A stretch of DNA of 64,000 bases from Filosporella fistucella (taxonomy: Eukaryota; Ascomycota; Leotiomycetes; Helotiales), in assembly GCA_030077755.1 (NCBI GenBank), contig JAQJZZ010000011.1, forward strand, positions 3,038,001 through 3,102,000. The letters run 5' to 3'. Positions 1-15,869 of this stretch are shown piece after piece (positions within the stretch are counted from its first letter, which is position 1; the number at the start of each line of letters is the position of its first letter). Under the pieces are notes generated by a model. The model had not been told where the DNA came from and did no database searches. It was given only the letters and a program-made list of their open reading frames with translations. A program made the translations under genes and the position numbers.

Positions 1-1
1 G

Positions 2-960
2 CGCCAGGAAGAAATCAATAACGGCATCGTAACAAGCTGGATACCGTTCACAACAGCCGGACTCTCTGCATCGCCAGAATGCTCCTCTGCTCTGTACCAA
101 GTACCTGGTATGAGCGAGATCCACGCATTTGATTGGTGGCAAGGAAACCACATCCCATTTGCGCTGCAATGTGTTCCAGATGTTCTGTCACAATCGATTA
201 CACAGGGGACGGCTACAAGACTTAGTATTGGACCGTTCCACTGTCCGAGTTTATATACGACTGCGACGACGAAAGAGGTGAATGCGATTAGTACTTCGGT
301 GTTCTGTTGTCCTTCGTAAGTTTTGTGATTATTTGGGGGAAGGGTGTTAATGGGAATAGAGAATATGATTTCACGATATCAGGAACGGCGAGTCAATGTA
401 TATCAACTCTTAAAAGCGGGTCTATTGTCCCTTCGACAGTTGTCGTCTCGTCCGGAACTTGGGTCTCTTGGACAACTACCACTATCACTCAATCCGGATT
501 TAAAATCACAGGAGGAGAAGCTCAAGGATACATATTTGCAGCTTCGACTTCATCTGCATCCACTTCTCCAGCAATAACAACATCAACCACGATACCAGCA
601 AACGCAGCGACGGCTCAATCTACTTCCTCGAGTTTTGCGCATGGGAACCATACATCATCGCTTGGAACAGGTGCTATAGCAGGGATAGCAATTGGTTGTA
701 TACTCATCGGAGTCGCGATTCTGGCAGCGATAATCCTATTCATAATCCGCAAACGCAGGAAAACAGTACGGGAAACAGTGATTTATCACGAGAAAGACTC
801 ATATGTTCCTGTTGGAGAACTGTTAGCAGGAGGAACGACGGATATAAAAGGTGTCAAAGAGCTAGCCGTTACAAATCAAGAACATGTACAGTCGCCAAGC
901 GGGAATACTCATAATGGGGAGGTATATGAATTGGATGGCCGGAGTCCGGCTCCGAAATAG
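2..960 (+). CDS. Single-pass cell-surface protein, 3' part (5' end outside window)
   Basis: The reading frame is already open at base 2, so the start lies upstream. Exon 2-315 encodes a Cys- and Trp-containing ectodomain (e.g. HAFDWWQGN, FHCPS). An intron is inferred at 316-392 (GTAAGT donor, GCGAG acceptor), because only this acceptor keeps the frame. Exon 393-960 encodes a Ser/Thr-rich stalk, then one strong transmembrane segment (GTGAIAGIAIGCILIGVAIL, about nt 666-750), a basic stop-transfer (RKRRK) and a cytoplasmic tail of about 70 residues. This layout matches the many fungal Mid2-like or LPXTG-named surface proteins, which are poorly characterised and may sense the wall. The function is not shown by the sequence. 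Confidence 0.7.
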
Positions 961-1347
961 ATATCTTGCATTTTATACCCCTTTCCTGAACGATTACGAA
1001 GAAAACAAGATATGGATATCATCACCAATTCGTCCGCTCCTATCTCCGTGTTCTGCTGTGCCACCCGCACTTTCATTCCTAGTAAATAATTGGTTAACCC
1101 CGCATATGGGGTAAAGGGGGGTGGCCACGGGAAAGATATCCCCGGGTCATGTTTATCAGATGTTTTGCAGGGATACATCACGAGGAATTTATACTTTGCG
1201 TAACATATTCCGTGCGATGCCGAGAGGCCGTTTCACAATGTTATTCATCGTTCTCGGGGAGAGACTTGTATTTATGTTGATATATTCAATCGGGTTTGAA
1301 GACTCTGTATTTATTATCTAGAATCGATATTGTTATAGGGGTGTACA
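961..1347. other. Intergenic, 387 bp
   Basis: Lies between two plus-strand genes and should carry the terminator of the surface-protein gene and the promoter of the FAD oxidase gene. I see no further ORF or RNA gene in it. Confidence 0.5.
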
Positions 1348-3237
1348 ATGCGGTTTCCCCACTTCCAAGCATGTTTTCTTGGCTTGAACCTTTTACTCTT
1401 AATTCCTGTGTCCGGAGACCCCTCCGCTGGTGCACCACAAGAAGCATTGATATATGATGGCGTATCATCAGATTGCCATAACGCTGTCTGTATCCCTCAT
1501 CTTTATCAAATTTCTTACTAACCATATCCAGTGCACAGCTCTCGTAGCAACATTAGGTTCATCAGCACACTATAATCCCTCATCCACTCTCCCAGGCTTC
1601 CGAGAATCTCTCTATTCCACACAACAAAGACTCGTTGTCCCAGCTTGCGTTATCACCCCAGAAAATCCTCAAGAAGTAGCTCAGACCATCTCAATAATAC
1701 GGCACCATTCCTGTATTTTTGCCGTGAAATCAGGTGGTCATGCCCGCTCCGTGGGGGATTCAAATGCACCTGATGGAATCACGATTGATTTGAGGAAATT
1801 GGATACTATTGAGGTGTCTGAGGATAGATTGACTACAAGGGTAGGAACCGGCAATCGATGGAGAAATGTTTATGAGAAGTTGGAGCCGATGAATTTGACG
1901 GTTGTGGGAGGGAGGAATTCTGATGTCGGAGTTGGAGGGTTTATTCTTGGTGGTATGTATCTCTTCTTCCTCTACATGACCTCTCCTTACACAATATAGG
2001 AGGAATAAGTTTCGTATCTCGTCGTTATGGATGGGCATTAGACAATGTTCGAAACTTCGAGGTAAGCTTCCCCTCTCCCTCTAGCCACCCATCTAAATTA
2101 CAGACTGCAGGTCGTCCTCGCAAACGGAACTCTCGCAAACATAAACCAAGCCTCGTCCCCAGACCTATACTACGCTCTCCGAGGCGGCGGCAACAACTTC
2201 GGCATCGTCACAAATTTCGATCTCGAAACCCACCCTCAAGGACCCGTCTGGGGCGGCCAAAACTTCTACCTCGCCTCACCCTCTGAATTCTCTCTCCGAA
2301 AAGCACGTCTCAATATCTCCAACCCAGCATTCTCTCTCTCACCCCTCTATCTCAAAAATAGACTCACAAACACGCTTATAGGTCTTGCGTGTAAACTCAA
2401 TTACTGCGTTAGCAGCAAATCGTTCTTCCACGCTATAAAATCCATTATCCTAGCCGAGCAAAGCGATCCCTACGCTCAAATGTACGCAGGTCTAACATGG
2501 GCTTCTCAAACGGATTCATTCGTCTATAACTCGGCATTAATCTACTCTTCCCCCGTCCCCTCACCCTCAATCTTCTCTTCTTTCCTATCTCTGCCCACAG
2601 TCTACTCCTCTAACTCGATCCAACCCTTCACGAAAATCTACGAGGAAGTAGCGTGGTTAAACGAGATAGGATTCCGTCAGCATTGGCAAACTGCTACGTT
2701 TAAACTGAGTGAGGAGTTATTGGAGCGGATCACGGATATTTATACGGAAGAGGTGGAATTGATAAAGGGAGTTAGAGATGTGATTCCTAGCATGATTTGG
2801 CAGCCTATTAATAGAGACGAGATAAGATTATTTGGGAAGAATGGAGGGAATTGTTTGGGTATTAAAGGGGACGAGGGACCTTTATTATGTTTGTCTTCTT
2901 TTCTTTACTTCTACCTTCCCCTTCCCTCTACCACTTCCTCCTCAAAGCACAAATTCACTAATCTTCAATAAAAGTATTCTCCTTCGCCTTCCGCTGGTCA
3001 GAAGAGAAAGACGATCTCAAGATGAAGACAGCGGGTGATAATATTCTTCATCGCTCTGTAGCCGTAGCCAAAGAAATGGGATTGTGGCATAGATATATCT
3101 ATCAGAACTATGCTGGTCCGGATCAAGATGTTTTTGGGAGTTATGGCGTGAATCGGGAGAGATTGAGGAGGATACAGAGGAAATATGATCCAGAGGGTGT
3201 GTTTTGGAGATTGCAGCCGGGGTATTTTAAGGTTTGA
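1348..3237 (+). CDS. Secreted FAD-linked oxidoreductase, berberine-bridge-like
   Basis: Exons: 1348-1485, 1532-1952, 2000-2061, 2111-2888, 2975-3237. The FAD_binding_4 (PCMH) fold carries the flavinylation motif KSGGHARSVG, the conserved GGRNSDVGVGGF segment and the family C-terminal region ending near YDPEGVFWRLQPGYF. The family oxidises alcohols, sugars or alkaloid-like substrates with O2. The His of GGH should bind FAD covalently. The position that carries the second Cys link in bicovalent members has no Cys here, so a single covalent bond is expected. Start choice: ATG 1348 gives a clear signal peptide (MRFPHFQACFLGLNLLLLIP) and joins the body after an intron with a TTACTAAC branch site. 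ATG 1454 gives a longer single exon but reads through that intron. The first donor is the weak GTCTGT at 1486, so the first junction is the least certain part. The substrate is unknown. Confidence 0.78.
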
Positions 3238-3682
3238 TGGGATGGGTCTGTTGAGAGGAGTTGTTGTGGAAAGGGGGAGGGACGGGAGGGAGGAGTTAAT
3301 GGATAGGATAGGTGTCTTATAATGCAGGTCTAATATCTTAATTCTATGCAATCATTGCTGAGTCGAAAGTTGGGAATATTCACTATATACGTTCCAAAAC
3401 TGTCCTTCGCCTTGCACTATAACACAAACTCACACTATGAGGCTCGTGGGGGGAAGAAGCGAGAGTTAGTTACGCGATAGGGGAGGTGCCTGTAGTATTA
3501 GTGTATTCAAAGCCTGTCTTCTTCTCCGTCATGCCTGGGATCTAGCGCTTGAAACACTAACTTGACAGCATTAACACTATAAGGTAACACATGATATCTA
3601 ATCACCACAAAACACCGAACCGAAATTTTGATAATTAATTGATTTCTATCCTCTATAGTAAACCTAAATCCTCTACTACCTC
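3238..3682. other. Convergent intergenic, 445 bp
   Basis: Separates the 3' ends of the FAD oxidase (+) and the permease (-). No gene is seen; it presumably holds the two 3' UTRs. Confidence 0.5.
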
Positions 3683-5451
3683 TCACGCACTCTCAATACC
3701 AACAACCTGTCCCCTCTCATCAATATCCACTTTCGTCTTCTTCGTACTCTCTTTCCTCGGATTCTTCGCATTAAAAATATCGCTCATCTCCTCCAACGTC
3801 TTCCCAGCCGTCTCCACAAAGAAGAAATAAATGGTCGCTAGCTCGATGCAAATCCACGCAATGTAGACAATATATAGTTTCCATCCGATCTTCGCGATAC
3901 CGACGCTGATACCGTAGGTATTAACCACCATAGCGATGTTCAAGAAGAGGAAATTGAGGCCGGAACCCTTGGCACGAGTACGGTTTTCGAGACATTCGAC
4001 TGCGTAGAGGGTTTGTAGGGGAGTGAATCCCCAGGCGAAGATGATGCCGAAGAGGAAGATGGAGACGATTACGCCGTAGGAGAGGGAGGAATTCTTTTCT
4101 GAGGAGGCGGTGAATGCTGTTAGGAGGATGTAGGAGAAGAGGGCTCCTGTGAGACCGGCCAACATCATGAAGCGACGGCCGAGTTTGTCCAGGAGGGTAG
4201 CACCGTAGACGGCTCCCATCATGGAGAAAATAGGGTTGATAGCGTTGATGAGGAGTTGCTTGTTCTTGTCTGTGATACCGGCGTTTTGAATCATTTCGGG
4301 CTGGGTATGTTAGTGATGTTACACTGCTGAGAGGGAGAAAGAAGAATATACCATAAAGTAAGACACAACGTTATTTCCAGACCATTGGCCAAAGAAACTC
4401 ATTCCGATGACCATGTAAAGTCTGTATCTTGCGCCTCTAGTGTTGACCAACTCGCGGAAATCCCACCACGGGTTATCATCCCTGGTAGCATGGAGCTGAT
4501 CAATGATCTCGTGGTATTGAAGTTGTACGACAGGTGAATTCTCATCTCCGTCTCCGTGATACTTTGCGAAGATCGCAAGAGCTTCTTCACGTCTGTCGTG
4601 GGCGATAAGCCATCTTGGAGATTCAGGGAAGAAGAGGATCAAGACCATGACAATTGCTGGCATGCCTGCTTGGACTAGAGTAGGGACTCGCCATGCCCAT
4701 GCCGACGTGAGATTTCTAAGGTTGTTAGAGGGGAAAAAAAGACAATGTGCGAGTGGCTTACTTGTTTGATCCATATGTAGTCCACCCAGCCAAGATGTTT
4801 CCGAGCCACCAAAAGTTGTTGTACATTCCAGCCATGGTTCCACGATACGCAGGATGTGCAAGCTCGACGGTGTAAGCAGGGCCAGCAGCAGAAGCAAGAG
4901 CAGCACCGAAACCGAGAACGAATCTTCCTCCCATGAATTGTCCTCTCTCGTGAGCTGAGCCTTGAATGGCTGTGCCGATTAACACAATAGCGCAACCAAC
5001 AAAGATACATATTTTTCGTCCGTAGCCGTCTGCGAGAAAACCACAGAAGGGGAAAGCTGCAATTTGTCCGAGATTGTAGATGATGAAAATGAGACCAGTG
5101 CTTGAACCAGCACCGCTAAGTCCAAAAGTTTTTTGGTATGGAATCATGGCATTGATACTACCCATGAGGGAGGAGTCTATTTTTATATTAGCAGTGAACC
5201 GGAAGTCTTTTAATTATTGGGTACATACCAAAGCCGTTCATTGTCGAAACGAGATATCCAATTCCCATGATAAAGTATAACTTCAGCATATTCTTGGAGA
5301 GAAGAGATGGCTTCTGAGCTGCAATTGCTGCTGCGAGAGCAACAGAGGCAGCCTCGACTTGGACAAGATTTCCCTCATACTTCTCATCCATAGCTGGCAT
5401 GTCAGCTTCATGGTGCTCAGTAGCAGAGTTTTCAGTCTTGTTGGCAGACAT
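3683..5451 (-). CDS. MFS sugar transporter, lactose/galactoside permease type
   Basis: Exons on the minus strand: 5451-5229, 5176-4762, 4715-4352, 4300-3683; the joined frame gives 539 aa. It is a 12-TM sugar porter with family signatures: DSSLMGSINAM after TM1, the loop 2-3 motif ADGYGRK, PESPRWLI after TM6, LDKLGRR in the second half, and VETAGKTLEEM in place of the usual PETKG motif. It imports sugars by proton symport at the plasma membrane. The GH2 beta-galactosidase sits divergently next door, so lactose or other beta-galactosides are the likely cargo (inference from context). The start ATG at 5451 was chosen over an in-frame ATG at 5535 because MSANKTEN begins a typical cytosolic N-terminus. 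All four exons have GT-AG introns of 46-52 nt. Confidence 0.85.
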
Positions 5452-7197
5452 CTTGACGGTATCGACGCTGGAGGTCTCCAGAGAAAAGAGACTTTGGGAA
5501 GAAAGAGAGAAGACCGGATTCTTGTATCCTGACAAGAAATCTAAAAGTGCTGATCTCTGCCTTTATGTGTTTTTGGCCCAGAGAGTTGGTAGACTATTGC
5601 CTGACAAGTCCCTGGACCCTCCCCCTCGTCTCCTCGTCTCCTCGTCCCCTCATCTCCATTCTCAGAACCGCTCCACTCAAGTGCGGAGATGAAACCGAGT
5701 CAAGATATGAAGCCCGGGAATGTTGCGGGTAATGGCCGGCCTTTGACGGATCTAGATGGTTTGATTAAGTTGAATGCAACGTGAGGTGCATGGGACCATG
5801 AGGGTTGTGGCTGATACTTGAGGGCTTGATTGGACGCAAACGAGGTGGATTTCGAGATATCAGATCCCAAATCGTAATTCCCGTATAACCAGGGATCGTC
5901 TAAGCATCCAAGTGGATGTTGAATCCCAAAGTTCAATTAGGACGTGCCTCGGCTTCGGTCGCAGAAAAAAATCTTGCTTTCAAGATGTAGAAAGAAGAAA
6001 GCTTGAACGGAAGTTTCCTGTTCATACCGTGAATGATGCATACTGAGCAATGCTCTATACGCTGATCAAGGCTTTGGACCTGCCTCTCTCATCATAGTCG
6101 TTTGCCTCTGGGCTGTGGATTTCCCTAGGCAGGATTCAGAATTCGGTCATATCGCCGCCACCATAGAGCCGCTGAGGAAATGGCGCACGCCCACCGAAGC
6201 CCAGCAAACCTTGCCGCCACACGTGTTGGCCAAACAGGTGAAAAAAATGTCGGAGCACACCATGTCACTAGCATGACTGCTGTAACTTGTACCCTGTGGG
6301 GAGTTTGCGGGGTATCCACAATAGGGAATTTAAGGACGATAGGGTTGTTAAAGCCTAAGCTGGTTAGTAAGTGGCTGGCTTCTTAGTGATGGTAACGAGT
6401 CAGTTGCAGCGAGAAAAATTCAACGACTGAATTAGCCTGGTCCCTGGAATGTCGGACTAGATTCTGAAGGGGCAGTATACGTAGTATTTCATTGTCCAAG
6501 AGGGATTTCTGGGCTGCTGTCATGTAGAATACCAGGCCGTGCTAACCAAGGGTTGCTGGTAATCGATTATAAAGAGAAAACATCAGATGTTGGTATACTG
6601 CAAACTTTAAAAGTTGGCGAGCCATCTTGTCCTTCAACTACGTAGAACGACAGCAGGGTACTCACCTCTAAAGAGTTACACCGAAGCACCGAGAAGGCGT
6701 TTTCGGAGTATCTCACCAGAAATATCGCCTCATTATCTGATACCACAATAAAGTGGTCAGCTAAGCATCATCCTAAGCACAGCTAAAATCCGTACCTAGC
6801 TTGAAATCAGTTCCAAGCGTTGAATACCGGCGTCTCGTGGCGTTCTTAGATCTTTGATATCGCTGTAGCCAAGTGTACAAGAACGAGGTTGGGCCGAACC
6901 GAACTGATTCTGTAATCCACTTTGCACTCAATTCGCACCCACTCTCTCCCACTTTCGGTCACTAGCCCGCCCTTGACCATAAACCGTTCCCCGAATATCC
7001 CCAAGCTTCCCCGACAACCGCGGGTACACACTTTGCCAACACTCTGTGGCCAGTATCGTGATTGCATAATGACCGTTCATCCCTGGGACACTTCATCTCT
7101 TGGTATTACTTCATCTTTTGATAATTTCACAAATCTGTACATTTAAGACATCACTTTCAGTACAACACACTCGTATTCTGGAAGGAATATCAACATC
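5452..7197. promoter_or_regulatory. 1.75 kb bidirectional promoter of permease and beta-galactosidase
   Basis: No ORF in this stretch looks real. It lies head-to-head between the permease start (5451, minus) and the beta-galactosidase start (7198, plus), so it must carry both promoters. A shared sugar-responsive control is plausible from the arrangement. By eye I did not find a CGG-N11-CCG (Gal4/Lac9-type) site. One CCGAGT hexamer is at 5695-5700. Confidence 0.55.
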
Positions 7198-10516
<3,319 letters not shown>

Positions 10517-10752
10517 GGATGGATAGGAAGGGAAAAGCATTTGCTAGTTTGGATTATGGGACTTGGATGGGATTTGCTGGGAATAGAATTACTTCCTATG
10601 TGTCAAAGCACCGACATATCCAGTGATGATACAATAACGATTTTGTATGTTTTGGATCGATGTCGATTTTAGTTGACCGTCAGTGATGGTACAGTGCCTT
10701 TGAAAACACCCTAACGCCATATTGTAATGCAGCACAACGCCGGATCAAGCCC

Positions 10753-11711
10753 CTACCAATTGCCTCTGAATCCACCACGTCCTCTGCCCCTAAACCCTCC
10801 TCCTCTACCACCTCCCCTACCACCAAATCCACGTCCCCCATATCCTCCATCTCCATACCCACCATCAAAGCCCCTTCCACCCTGAGAATGACCATCCCCA
10901 CCATCATCACCAGAAGGCATAGGTCTCCTACCCCTCAACTCCTTGGGGAAAGCCTCATACGTCTTCCTCATCTGCGCATATCCCAAATGCATCTTTCCAT
11001 AAAAGTGATCCGCCAACCGCCTATCATTATCCAATCTACTCAAATACGCACCACACACGTCGCAAACCTGTAATTTCTGGTGTCCAGACGGCCCACTAGT
11101 ATCACTCAAAGCCTTCAATTCTCTCTCCTTATCCGCCTTCGTAGCCATAGCCTGTCGAATACGAAAGAACTCTTCATATGCTCTCGACACCTCAGACGTC
11201 TCTCCCAGGACCTGAATCTCCATCAATCCCGTCTCAACACTCTTATTCAAATCGCTGATCTGCTTCAACAACGCATTCGTCTGTCTAATCTCATCAGGCG
11301 TCTTCTCTAGTCTGCGCTGTGCGATATCGATACGGCGGTTACATTCATCGATATACTTTTGGAGATCACGCATGTAATCGTATTCGAAACCCCATTTCTG
11401 CTTCTGCGTGTCGGGCGCGGCTTCGTATTCTGTTTTCAAGGGCTCGCTGTGGACTTTGGGACAGGGTCCGATGTCTTGCTTGGTGTTTGTGAAGAGATCG
11501 TGTGGACAGGTGCCTGCGAGGAAGGAGCGGCAGACTTTGGGATCGGTGATAGAGAGTTGAGCTGCGCGTGAGGAGGCACCGGCTCCCATAAGCTGTTCTG
11601 GTGGGGGATTAGCTATGTTTGTGATAGGAAATGTGAAGCTTGATGAGTAGAATCAAGGCAAAATAGTTAAGCAGTAGACTTACCAAGCAGCTTCCTCTGT
11701 TCTGCCGCCAT
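10753..11711 (-). CDS. LUC7: LUC7-like U1 snRNP splicing factor
   Basis: Exons (minus): 11711-11684 (28 nt) and 11597-10753; 290 aa. The N-terminus reads MAAEQRKLLEQLMGAGASSR, as in LUC7 proteins. A CCCH zinc finger follows (CRSFLAGTCPHDLF to CPKVH), then a coiled-coil middle (about 75-165), a C2H2-like finger (CDVCGAYLSRLDND to HFYGKMH) and a Gly/Arg-rich RGG tail. LUC7 is a U1 snRNP component that helps 5' splice-site choice in the nucleus. The long RGG tail takes the place of the RS tail of animal homologues. It is divergent from the GPI16 gene, with 207 bp between the start codons. Confidence 0.93.
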
Positions 11712-11918
11712 GATTGAGCAATTGTCCTGTTGTTGTTGGTCTTGCGACGAAGTTGGAGATTGGAGTGTAGATATTGACAAGGCGCGGCTGAGAAATTCTC
11801 GTAGCCGCGTTCAAGAAGGCTCGCGCTAAACTTCGGCCTCGACTTGTCATCTTCAATCACTTACAACTTCTGCGCTTACAATTCAATGAACTCATAATTA
11901 TCTCTGGCGCAGGTAGCC
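11712..11918. promoter_or_regulatory. Short divergent promoter LUC7 / GPI16
   Basis: Only 207 bp separate the two start codons, so both basal promoters must overlap here. Both genes are housekeeping, which fits a shared constitutive promoter. No TATA box is obvious. Confidence 0.55.
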
Positions 11919-13760
11919 ATGCGTCACTTACGGTCCCTACTGCTATTTATCAGCACCTTTTCGCTCGCCGTCCACGCCTCCGATTACCATGAGCAACTCC
12001 TACTCCGACCTCTGCATCCCTCCCTCTTACTAGCATCATTCAATTTCCAAAGCAATACGACCTTGAGTTCTTTTGAGCAGCAAAATTTTAGATACTTTCC
12101 TAGGTCGCTAGGGCAGATTCTACAATATGCTAATACGAGGGAGCTACATCTGAGATTCAGCCTAGGGAGATGGGATGCGGAAAGCTGGGGCGCGAGACCT
12201 TGGGGAGGAGCTCGTGAAGGGGGAACGGGTGTGGAATTATGGGCGTGGGTTGAAGCCGAGACGGACGAGGAGTATGAATTTTCTCGTGAAATTAATGATA
12301 TTTACTTACTATATCAGGGCTGATGGGCGATGGTTGACATTAACAAATGCGCTGTCTGGCCTCTTTTGCGCCTCGCTGAATTTCATCGACTCGACACGAA
12401 CTACAAGACCAGTAATGTCATTCCAGCCATCTGGAGATCACAATACCTCGATTGTGGAAAATCTACACCTCTTACATGGGACTTTGCCTAGAGAAGTGGT
12501 TTGCACGGAGAACTTGACCCCTTTTTTGAAACTACTGCCCTGTAAAGGGAAAGCCGGAATCTCGAGTCTATTAGATGGACACAAATTATTCGATGCCAAT
12601 TGGCAAAGCATGTCAATAGATGTTCGACCTATTTGTCCAGAGAATGGAGGGGAATGTCAGTTGCAGATCACACAGACAATTGACATGGTATTGGATATTC
12701 AGCGGTCGAAACGTCCAAGAGGTATGCTTTCATCGCTCAGTAAATGACTAATGACGACTAAAATCTTTCAGATAATCCTATTCCCAGACCTGTACCAAAT
12801 GAAGAGCTTCGATGTGATGTATCAAAGCCATATAATTCTCATGATACATGCTTTCCTCTAGATACGGCGGCGCAGGAAGAAGATTGGAGTCTCTCTCAAA
12901 TCTTCGGACATTCTATGAAAGGATCATGCCCATTAGCTACTGATGGAGTAGATCCAGTATGCATTAATGTGCCTCATGCTCGTCATGTTTACACTTCTGG
13001 TGGTGCCCAGGAGCACAAAGATGCAACAGGTTACACCAGATGTTTCTCTCTGGCCCCAGAAGGGGATTTTGAGATGATATTACCCCAACAAGAGATTTCA
13101 GAGAAAGCTCCGCTTGAGCAGCCACTGCTATATGCAGAACGATCATTCATCGGCTATGGACAAGAACGAGGAGGTGTCCAAGCCATTCTCACCAATCCTT
13201 CACCAACCGAGTCTGTCGATTTCGTCTACATGGAGTCCCTCCCCTGGTTCATGAAGCTCTATCTGCACACTTTGAAAGCCAAAATTAATGGCCTCGACAA
13301 AGACGTCATTCAAGAAATGTACTATCGGCCAGCTCTCGACCGTAAACGTGGGACCCAGCTCGAAGTTCGGATTCTTATTCCCGCCAACTCGACAGTTGTC
13401 CTCACTTATGATTTCGAAAAGGCAATTCTGCGATACACAGAGTACCCACCCGACGCGAACCGCGGTTTTGACATAGCTCCCGCAGTCATCACAATCGGAA
13501 ATGTCAGTATCAGAACTACAAGTCTGCTCCTTTCACTTCCTACCCCTGATTTCAGCATGCCGTACAATGTGATTATCCTCACAAGTACGGTAATGGCGAT
13601 GAGTTTCGGGTTCATATTCAATTTATTAGTCAGAAGATTCGTGTTGGTCGACGAGGCGGATCAGTGGGATGTGAGAGCCGTGAGGTTAAAGGTTGCAGCT
13701 GTGGTGACGAGGCTGGTGAAAAGGTTTCGGAAAGTGGAGAAAGTGGAGAAAAAGGAGTGA
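11919..13760 (+). CDS. GPI16: GPI transamidase component GPI16 (PIG-T)
   Basis: Exons: 11919-12271, 12318-12721, 12772-13760; 581 aa. A signal peptide (about 1-20, SLLLFISTFSLAVHA) leads into a lumenal domain typical of Gpi16/PIG-T, with YHEQLLLRPL near the start, WGARPWGG, and the later segments CFSLAPEGDFE, RGGVQAILTN and YMESLPWFMKLYLHTL. One transmembrane helix lies near the C-terminus (about 520-545, YNVIILTSTVMAMSFGFIFN), followed by a basic cytosolic tail. The protein is a core ER subunit of the complex that attaches GPI anchors to proteins. Family Cys residues are present. Both introns (46 and 50 nt) restore the frame exactly. Confidence 0.93.
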
Positions 13761-14807
13761 CGGGGAGCGTCTGAATATACAGCAAGATTTTATGAATATA
13801 ATTGATGCTACAACCATGCCCACCCGTACAATGAGAATCTGGTAATGTGACTTCCATTCTCCTAGTGAATGCCTTAGCACTTAGCAAACTTGGAAGTCTG
13901 TGAGATATCTGCAAAATGGGATTCGGATTCTGCTCATAAGAGCCGTGAGTATAAAGAAGCAATCCTTGTGAAGACCCAAGACCAGATCAAGGAGCTTGGA
14001 TTAGATACTGATTAATAGCTAGAGTAAGGCAGTTGCAGAAGGTGCTGTGCTAATGCCATCGTCATACACTTGGAGAATGGAAACGAGACCTCTGGAAACA
14101 ACACTGTATTTCAAAATCAAATAGTCAAGAGCTGTGCAATTTCCCTGTTCTAGATAAATTTATACGTGAATTCTATATAGAATTAACTGTTTCAAACTTG
14201 ATGAACAAATCTTCTTCCTGAAGCTGCTGGAAGATTGGAGTGCTATCCATTATACCCGTTTCATGTCCACCGTTTCCTGTTTTTGAAGCTTCTAGAGTCT
14301 CGTAAGAATCTCAGCTTTATATTGTAGAAGTAAAGCATAATAACTTTGGATTTGGTTCTTATAATTCATTTATAACGAGGATGTAACTATAACGTAAAAG
14401 TCTTAGAACTTAATTATTTCTGTTAAGTGTTTTAAGACTAATAAGGAGGCGTTCATTCTCCCACTTTTGTGTAGAACAATTCGTGGTATGTATTCTACCC
14501 GAAAAACATAGTAGACTAAAGCAGGATCGATGGATGTCAAGTACTAGGAGTAAGAGGAGCCATGAATCCCTCAAATAATGCTGTTCAAAGACTTACGAAA
14601 GCATCTTCTCACAAAATAGGTGGAAATGGAGAGGTACAATCACTAATCACACAATCACATCTCACAATCCAGACAAGATTCATATATGAACAATCGCTTC
14701 GCTATACTGTTCCAATCGATAATGCATATGCAATTCACTCAAGTCCGTAGACGAGTACCAATATCCAATATGAGTCCCAACGCCTTTTAATTCCTCCCAA
14801 TGCACGC
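13761..14807. other. Convergent, A/T-rich intergenic, 1047 bp
   Basis: Between the 3' ends of GPI16 (+) and the RGG protein gene (-). It is A/T-rich, with only short unsupported ORFs; no RNA gene or repeat was recognised. Confidence 0.45.
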
Positions 14808-15869
14808 TCATAAAGCATTCTTCTTCTCCTCGGTAGGAGTAGCCATTTCCTCCGCCCAATCCCCAGCTGGTTTGTCTACGACCGGCGATTTGAGTTTCTC
14901 GCCACCGGCTGGAGTAGGCAATGAAGGGAAATCTTCTGGTGTAGGGATAGGTGGAGGAGCCTTTCCACCTCTTCCTCCCCTCCTACCTCTTCCTCTCCCT
15001 CTAATCTCAAATCCTCCTCTTCCTCTCGAAGGAGCATCTCCTCCTTCCTCCTCTTCACCAACTGCAAACCTACTCCCAGCCAACCCACCCCTCTTAACGC
15101 CTCCAAAACCCCCTCTAACAAATTCCGAGCTCCTCCCCTTCCTATCCACAATATCACTTTCCACTTTCTCGCTATCCCACTCTCTCCCTCCCTGAGCTTT
15201 CATCTTCCTCTCCCTATTCTTTGCACGCTCCATCTCCATCAATCTCTCGTTTTTCTTTTCCGCCACAGCTTTCTCTTTCCTCTCTTTCGCGAGCTCTTTT
15301 TCGCGGTGCTGGAACGCTGCTTGATCTGCTTCTGATAAGCGGTGACGCTCTGCTTTTTGTGCGTTCAGGATGGCCATTTTTTCCATTTTCGCGGTGAGTT
15401 CTTCAGGCGTGAGTTTCTTGTGTGCTGGACCGCCTGTGGCGGAGCGGTCCCCGCGAACAGCGAGTGTGCGTGTGTTGGTTGCTTCATTGTTTTGTGGGGG
15501 GTTTGAAGGAGGATTTGGGATATTTTCTGCGGCTGGAGGGTTGGTAGATGGTGTAGCAGCTGGTTGAGCTGAGGGAACAGGAACTGGTGCGGGGCTTTGC
15601 TCTGATGGCGGGGCAAATCGCGATGTGCTCAAGCCATTGTTCGATGCTCCTCTTCCACTTCCTCTCCCTCTGCCTTGCTGTCCTCTATTTCGTCCCTCTG
15701 GTTTCTGTCTATTTCCGACGATTGCTGGAGGTTCTTGAGAGCGTTGCACAGGAGCGACACTTGGTGGGGCTGCGGACTCGACGATTTCTTCTGCTGCGAC
15801 AGGTTCAAAGTCGTCTGCGAAGAGATCATCGTCTCCTCTCGACTGTGCGAATTCGTCCATGGTAGTCAA
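14808..15869 (-). CDS. RGG-rich coiled-coil protein, probably RNA-associated
   Basis: Single exon, 353 aa; a second in-frame ATG at 15860 is also possible. In order: an acidic N-terminus (about 1-35), a first Arg/Gly/Gln-rich patch (about 58-80), a Pro/Ala-rich linker, a conserved-looking basic helix beginning GPAHKKLTPEELTAKMEKM (about 150-170) that runs into a long charged coiled coil to about 225, then RGG repeats and a C-terminal EDFPSLP motif. I do not recognise a named family. RGG boxes and the charged helix suggest RNA or ribosome binding (inference). Composition and length resemble small mRNA-binding proteins of the Stm1/HABP4 kind, but I see no firm signature of that family. Confidence 0.75.
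   Translation of the reverse strand: MTTMDEFAQSRGDDDLFADDFEPVAAEEIVESAAPPSVAPVQRSQEPPAIVGNRQKPEGRNRGQQGRGRGSGRGASNNGLSTSRFAPPSEQSPAPVPVPSAQPAATPSTNPPAAENIPNPPSNPPQNNEATNTRTLAVRGDRSATGGPAHKKLTPEELTAKMEKMAILNAQKAERHRLSEADQAAFQHREKELAKERKEKAVAEKKNERLMEMERAKNRERKMKAQGGREWDSEKVESDIVDRKGRSSEFVRGGFGGVKRGGLAGSRFAVGEEEEGGDAPSRGRGGFEIRGRGRGRRGGRGGKAPPPIPTPEDFPSLPTPAGGEKLKSPVVDKPAGDWAEEMATPTEEKKNAL

Noticed and set aside
5452..7197. Gal4/Lac9-type CGG-N11-CCG site in the permease/galactosidase promoter
   Set aside because: The closest pair found (CGG at 6144, CCG at 6155) has spacing of 8, not 11; no claim made.
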